Shown one piece after another: positions 61,663-64,000 of a stretch of 64,000 nt of DNA. Below the pieces are notes generated by a model that saw nothing but the letters and a program-made list of their open reading frames with translations, was not told the DNA's origin and made no database searches. How positions within the stretch are numbered: the stretch's first letter is position 1; every line of letters starts with the position of its first letter. Made by a program: the position numbers and the translations under genes. This DNA is from Streptomyces iranensis (GTDB lineage: Bacteria > Actinomycetota > Actinomycetes > Streptomycetales > Streptomycetaceae). The stretch is taken from NCBI RefSeq assembly GCF_017874715.1, contig NZ_JAGGLR010000005.1, positions 372,001 to 436,000 of the forward strand, given 5' to 3'.

Positions 61663-61989
61663 ATGTACCGACAGGGCGACGTCCTGATCGTTCCGGTGGC
61701 GGCGGAGGCGCTGCCCCCGGGCATCGACGCGCTGCCGCGGCAGCCGAGGGACGGGCGGGGCCGGCTGGTGCTGGCGCTCGGCGAGGTGACCGGGCACGCC
61801 CATGCGGTGGTCGGGCCGGGCACGCTGGTGCGCGAGTCGGATCCGTTCGGCGTCTCCTACCTCCATCTCCCCGACGGTGGGCGGGTGGTGCACGAGGAGC
61901 ATGCGGCGATACCGCTGCCCAAGGGCTGGTACCGCGTGGTGCGTCAGCGGGAGTACGCGCCGGGCGCCGTGCGCGTCGTGGCGGACTGA
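61663..61989 (+). CDS. Conserved hypothetical 108-residue protein
   Basis: A small beta-rich protein MYRQGDVLIVPV... with a conserved-looking GEVTGHAHAVVGPG centre and AIPLPKGWYRVVRQREYAPG near the end. It has no signal or membrane segment. The ATG has AAAGGGAA about 6 bases upstream. It lies 17 bases before the larger hypothetical and is divergent from the STM4015-type gene, which suggests these two belong functionally with that operon or with each other. I recognise the pair as a common actinobacterial combination but no function is known. Confidence 0.72.
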   Translation: MYRQGDVLIVPVAAEALPPGIDALPRQPRDGRGRLVLALGEVTGHAHAVVGPGTLVRESDPFGVSYLHLPDGGRVVHEEHAAIPLPKGWYRVVRQREYAPGAVRVVAD

Positions 61990-62006
61990 GAGCGGGGGAG
62001 CGGACG

Positions 62007-63167
62007 ATGACGACGGCGACTGCGACGGTGGTGGAGAGCGGAATGAATGGGGCGAACACGCTCGTGGACGAGGACCGGGCGGCGCGCTGGCGCGCGGTCG
62101 CCGCGGCCACCGGCCCGGCCGACCGGGAGACGGCCGAGGCGGGCCTCCGCCGCGCCTATGAGCAGGCCGGGCTCAGCGCGCCCGAGCGGATCGTGTGGGC
62201 CGGTTCCCCGCTGGCGGCCACGGCGGCGGTGCTGCTGCTGACCGGGCAGGAGGAGCGGCTGCCCCGGGAGGTCGCCGAGCGGGCGGCGGACATGCTGCGG
62301 GCGGCCGGGGTCGAGCCGGTCGCGAGCGCCGTGGGCGCCTCGGTGCGGGAGGCCGTGCGCACCCATCCGTGGGCGCGCGCCAGGCGGCGGCTCCATGACG
62401 CCCTGGGCCCGGCCGGCTGGGCCGGGCGGTGGGCGCTCGCGGCGGCGCCGCTGTGGGAGGTCACCCGCGCCCTCACCGAGCGCGTCCGCACCGGGGTCGT
62501 CGAGGCCCTGGCGCCGGATCCGGACTCGGGCCAGGGCGCGGCCGTCCGGCTCGCCCTGCTGGACGCGGTGCTGGGGCAGCATGACGCACCCTGGCTGGCC
62601 GCCGTGGCGGACGGGGCGGAGTCCGACCCGCTGGCCGGCCTCGCCGCGGTCGCCCGCGCCGCCGGCTGGTGGTGGCCGTACGAGAAGGCCGTGATCGTCG
62701 CGGAGCGCCCGGTGGAGCTGCACCGCGACGAGGCGGGCCGTCTGGACCGCGGCGACGGCCCCGCCCTCGCCTTCCCCGACGGCTTCGCGCTGTACGCCTG
62801 GCGGGGCATGCCGGTGCCCGCGGCCTTCCTGCAGCAGCTCGGCGAGCTGACCCCGGACCGCATCCGCGAGGAGGAGAACGCGGAGCTGCGCCGGGTGATG
62901 CTGGAGCACTACGGCTATGAGCGCTATCTCGACGAGTCCGGGGCGCGGCCGGTGCACCGCGACGAGACCGGGGTCCTGTGGCGCATCGAGCTGGACGGGG
63001 ACGAGCCGGTGGCGATGGTGGAGGTGGTCAACTCCACGCCGGAGCCGGACGGTACCCACCGCACATACTGGCTGCGCGTGCCGCCCCAGGTCCGGACCGC
63101 CCGCGAGGGCGTCGCCTGGACCTTCGGGGTGGACGCCGACACCTACCGCCCCGAGCGCGAGACCTGA
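62007..63167 (+). CDS. Conserved hypothetical protein (DUF6745-like)
   Basis: A 386-residue soluble protein. The N-terminal half is helical and Ala/Arg-rich (RWRAVAAATGPADRETAEAGLRRAYEQAGL). The C-terminal half holds the more conserved-looking WWWPYEKAVIVAERPVELHRDEAGRLD, DGPALAFPDGFALYAWRGMPVP and a final VEVVNSTPEPDGT...YWLRVPP block that resembles DUF6745 (name from memory). ATG 62007 has GGGGGAG 6 bases upstream, which fixes the start. Coupled to the 108-residue gene. No enzyme motif is recognised. Confidence 0.7.
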   Translation: MTTATATVVESGMNGANTLVDEDRAARWRAVAAATGPADRETAEAGLRRAYEQAGLSAPERIVWAGSPLAATAAVLLLTGQEERLPREVAERAADMLRAAGVEPVASAVGASVREAVRTHPWARARRRLHDALGPAGWAGRWALAAAPLWEVTRALTERVRTGVVEALAPDPDSGQGAAVRLALLDAVLGQHDAPWLAAVADGAESDPLAGLAAVARAAGWWWPYEKAVIVAERPVELHRDEAGRLDRGDGPALAFPDGFALYAWRGMPVPAAFLQQLGELTPDRIREEENAELRRVMLEHYGYERYLDESGARPVHRDETGVLWRIELDGDEPVAMVEVVNSTPEPDGTHRTYWLRVPPQVRTAREGVAWTFGVDADTYRPERET

Positions 63168-63250
63168 CCCTGCGTCAGATCACCTTCGTACGCTCGGAAT
63201 TGCGCCCGGGAACGCTCCGGGGGCGGCTCAATTGCTCATCCCGGCACAAA

Positions 63251-63286
63251 GGTTTGGTCTATACCTTGACTGGTATAGACCAAACC
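63251..63286. promoter_or_regulatory. Perfect 15-bp inverted repeat with DasR/chitinase-type half sites
   Basis: Arms GGTTTGGTCTATACC (63251-63265) and its exact complement (63272-63286) flank TTGACT. Each arm contains TGGTCTATACC, close to the TGGTCTAGACCA core of DasR responsive elements and of Streptomyces chitinase promoter repeats. The spacer TTGACT itself could be the -35 box. The element ends 53 bases before the chitinase start, so chitin/N-acetylglucosamine control is expected. Confidence 0.8.
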
Positions 63287-63339
63287 GCTTGAGTGTCCCT
63301 CGGAGTTCCAAGTCCCCCCACACGAAGGAGATCGGCCCC

Positions 63340-64000
63340 ATGTTGAGACGACGTGTTCTGGTGCCGCTCGCGGCGACCGCGGCGGTGTGCACGAGTGTTC
63401 TTGTCATGCCCATGGCCTCGGCCTCGACGGCAGGGACGACCGACCGGGCGGCGTGCGATTCCCCGAGCCTGACGGCGGACAAGGCGGCCGCCACCGGCGA
63501 CATCGGCCGGTGCGGTGCCGAGACCAAGCGCGCGGCCGCCTTCGTGGTGACCGAGGCGCAGTTCAACCAGATGTTCCCGAACCGGAACTCGTTCTACACC
63601 TACCAGGGCCTGACCGCCGCCCTGAGCGCCTACCCCGGCTTCGCCAACACCGGCAGCGACACCGTCAAGAAGCAGGAGGCGGCGGCCTTCCTGGCGAACG
63701 TCAACCACGAGACCGGCGGCCTGGTCCACATCGTGGAGCAGAACACCTCCAACTACCCGCACTACTGCGACTGGAACCAGCCCTACGGCTGCCCCGCGGG
63801 CCAGGCGGCGTACTACGGCCGCGGACCGATCCAGCTCAGCTGGAACTTCAACTACAAGGCCGCGGGCGACGCGCTCGGCATCGATCTGCTCGGCAACCCC
63901 TGGCTGGTGGAGCAGGACGCCGCGGTGTCCTGGAAGACCGCGCTGTGGTTCTGGAACACCCAGACCGGGGCCGGTTCGATGACCCCGCACGACGCCATGG
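63340..64000 (+). CDS. Secreted GH19 chitinase (3' end outside window)
   Basis: Endochitinase cleaving chitin with inversion. A Sec/Tat-like signal peptide (MLRRRVLVPLAATAAVCTSV, cleavage near ASA, about residue 29) is followed directly by the GH19 catalytic domain with FNQMFPNRNSFYTYQG, the catalytic Glu in NVNHETGG (about 127), the second Glu in EQNTSNYPHYC, and YYGRGPIQLSWNFNYKAAG. No N-terminal chitin-binding domain is present, as in the short ChiG-type Streptomyces enzymes; 220 codons are visible. ATG 63340 has AAGGAG 9-10 bases upstream. A perfect inverted repeat with DasR-like half sites lies upstream. Confidence 0.93.
   Translation, partial: MLRRRVLVPLAATAAVCTSVLVMPMASASTAGTTDRAACDSPSLTADKAAATGDIGRCGAETKRAAAFVVTEAQFNQMFPNRNSFYTYQGLTAALSAYPGFANTGSDTVKKQEAAAFLANVNHETGGLVHIVEQNTSNYPHYCDWNQPYGCPAGQAAYYGRGPIQLSWNFNYKAAGDALGIDLLGNPWLVEQDAAVSWKTALWFWNTQTGAGSMTPHDAM

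Noticed and set aside
1..64000. CRISPR arrays, tRNA/rRNA genes, integrases, transposases, prophage genes
   Set aside because: I looked for spaced direct repeats, cloverleaf-like segments, and recombinase or capsid motifs and saw none. The repeats found are single or double copies.

Overview
The window is high-GC actinobacterial DNA. Codons end overwhelmingly in G or C, GTG starts are common, genes are packed with 4-base ATGA/GTGA overlaps, and the gene families (WhiJ-like XRE + DUF397 + anti-sigma-type ATPase triad, DUF5753, GH19 chitinase, GerE-only regulator) point to Streptomyces. Gene content and order recall the S. coelicolor SCO6743-SCO6772 arm region. That comparison is from memory and was not searched.

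Layout. (1) 1-9080, conserved housekeeping: the end of an ABC-F ATPase, convergent tex, a 46-residue LPFR-motif protein, a SCO6745-family protein, a crotonase, an anti-sigma-type ATPase, idi, a cation-diffusion facilitator and galE. (2) 9350-16726, a seven-gene plus-strand operon that looks like synthesis and export of a phosphodiester-linked surface glycopolymer or glycolipid: two CDP-alcohol phosphotransferases, a sugar/polyol-phosphate nucleotidyltransferase, an archaeal-like glycerol-1-phosphate dehydrogenase homologue, a GT2 glycosyltransferase and a Wzm/Wzt-like ABC exporter. It ends at a strong terminator. (3) 16887-35919, an accessory block: an IclR-type regulator, a GerE-only regulator, a DHA2 exporter, an FAD oxidoreductase, a nested palindromic repeat, then an unusual iterative lipid/polyketide synthase (AT-ACP; FabL-type ER-KS-CLF-KR-DH; KR-pseudoDH) with SnoaL-like, SDR and P450 tailoring genes and a TetR regulator. 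(4) 36281-50326, a complete hopanoid operon: hpnC, hpnD, hpnE, a prenyl diphosphate synthase, shc, hpnG, hpnH, ispG, dxs and an hpnO-type aminotransferase, with a serpin at its end. It carries its own MEP-pathway enzymes, and idi lies about 30 kb upstream. (5) 50418-64000, mixed: a protein/lipid phosphatase, a GH36 alpha-galactosidase, an SGNH hydrolase, a WhiJ-like triad around a palindrome, the five-gene STM4011-STM4015 operon (two radical SAM enzymes, a phosphatase-fold hydrolase, an ATP-grasp-like protein, an LRR protein), a divergent hypothetical pair, and the start of a secreted GH19 chitinase behind a perfect inverted repeat resembling DasR sites.

The strongest candidates for under-described biology are the KS-CLF synthase with an embedded FabL-type enoyl reductase, the glycerol-1-phosphate/CDP-alcohol surface polymer operon, the STM4011-4015 modification operon, and an ispG whose codon usage changes sharply inside the gene. 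No tRNA, rRNA, CRISPR array, integrase or insertion sequence was seen.
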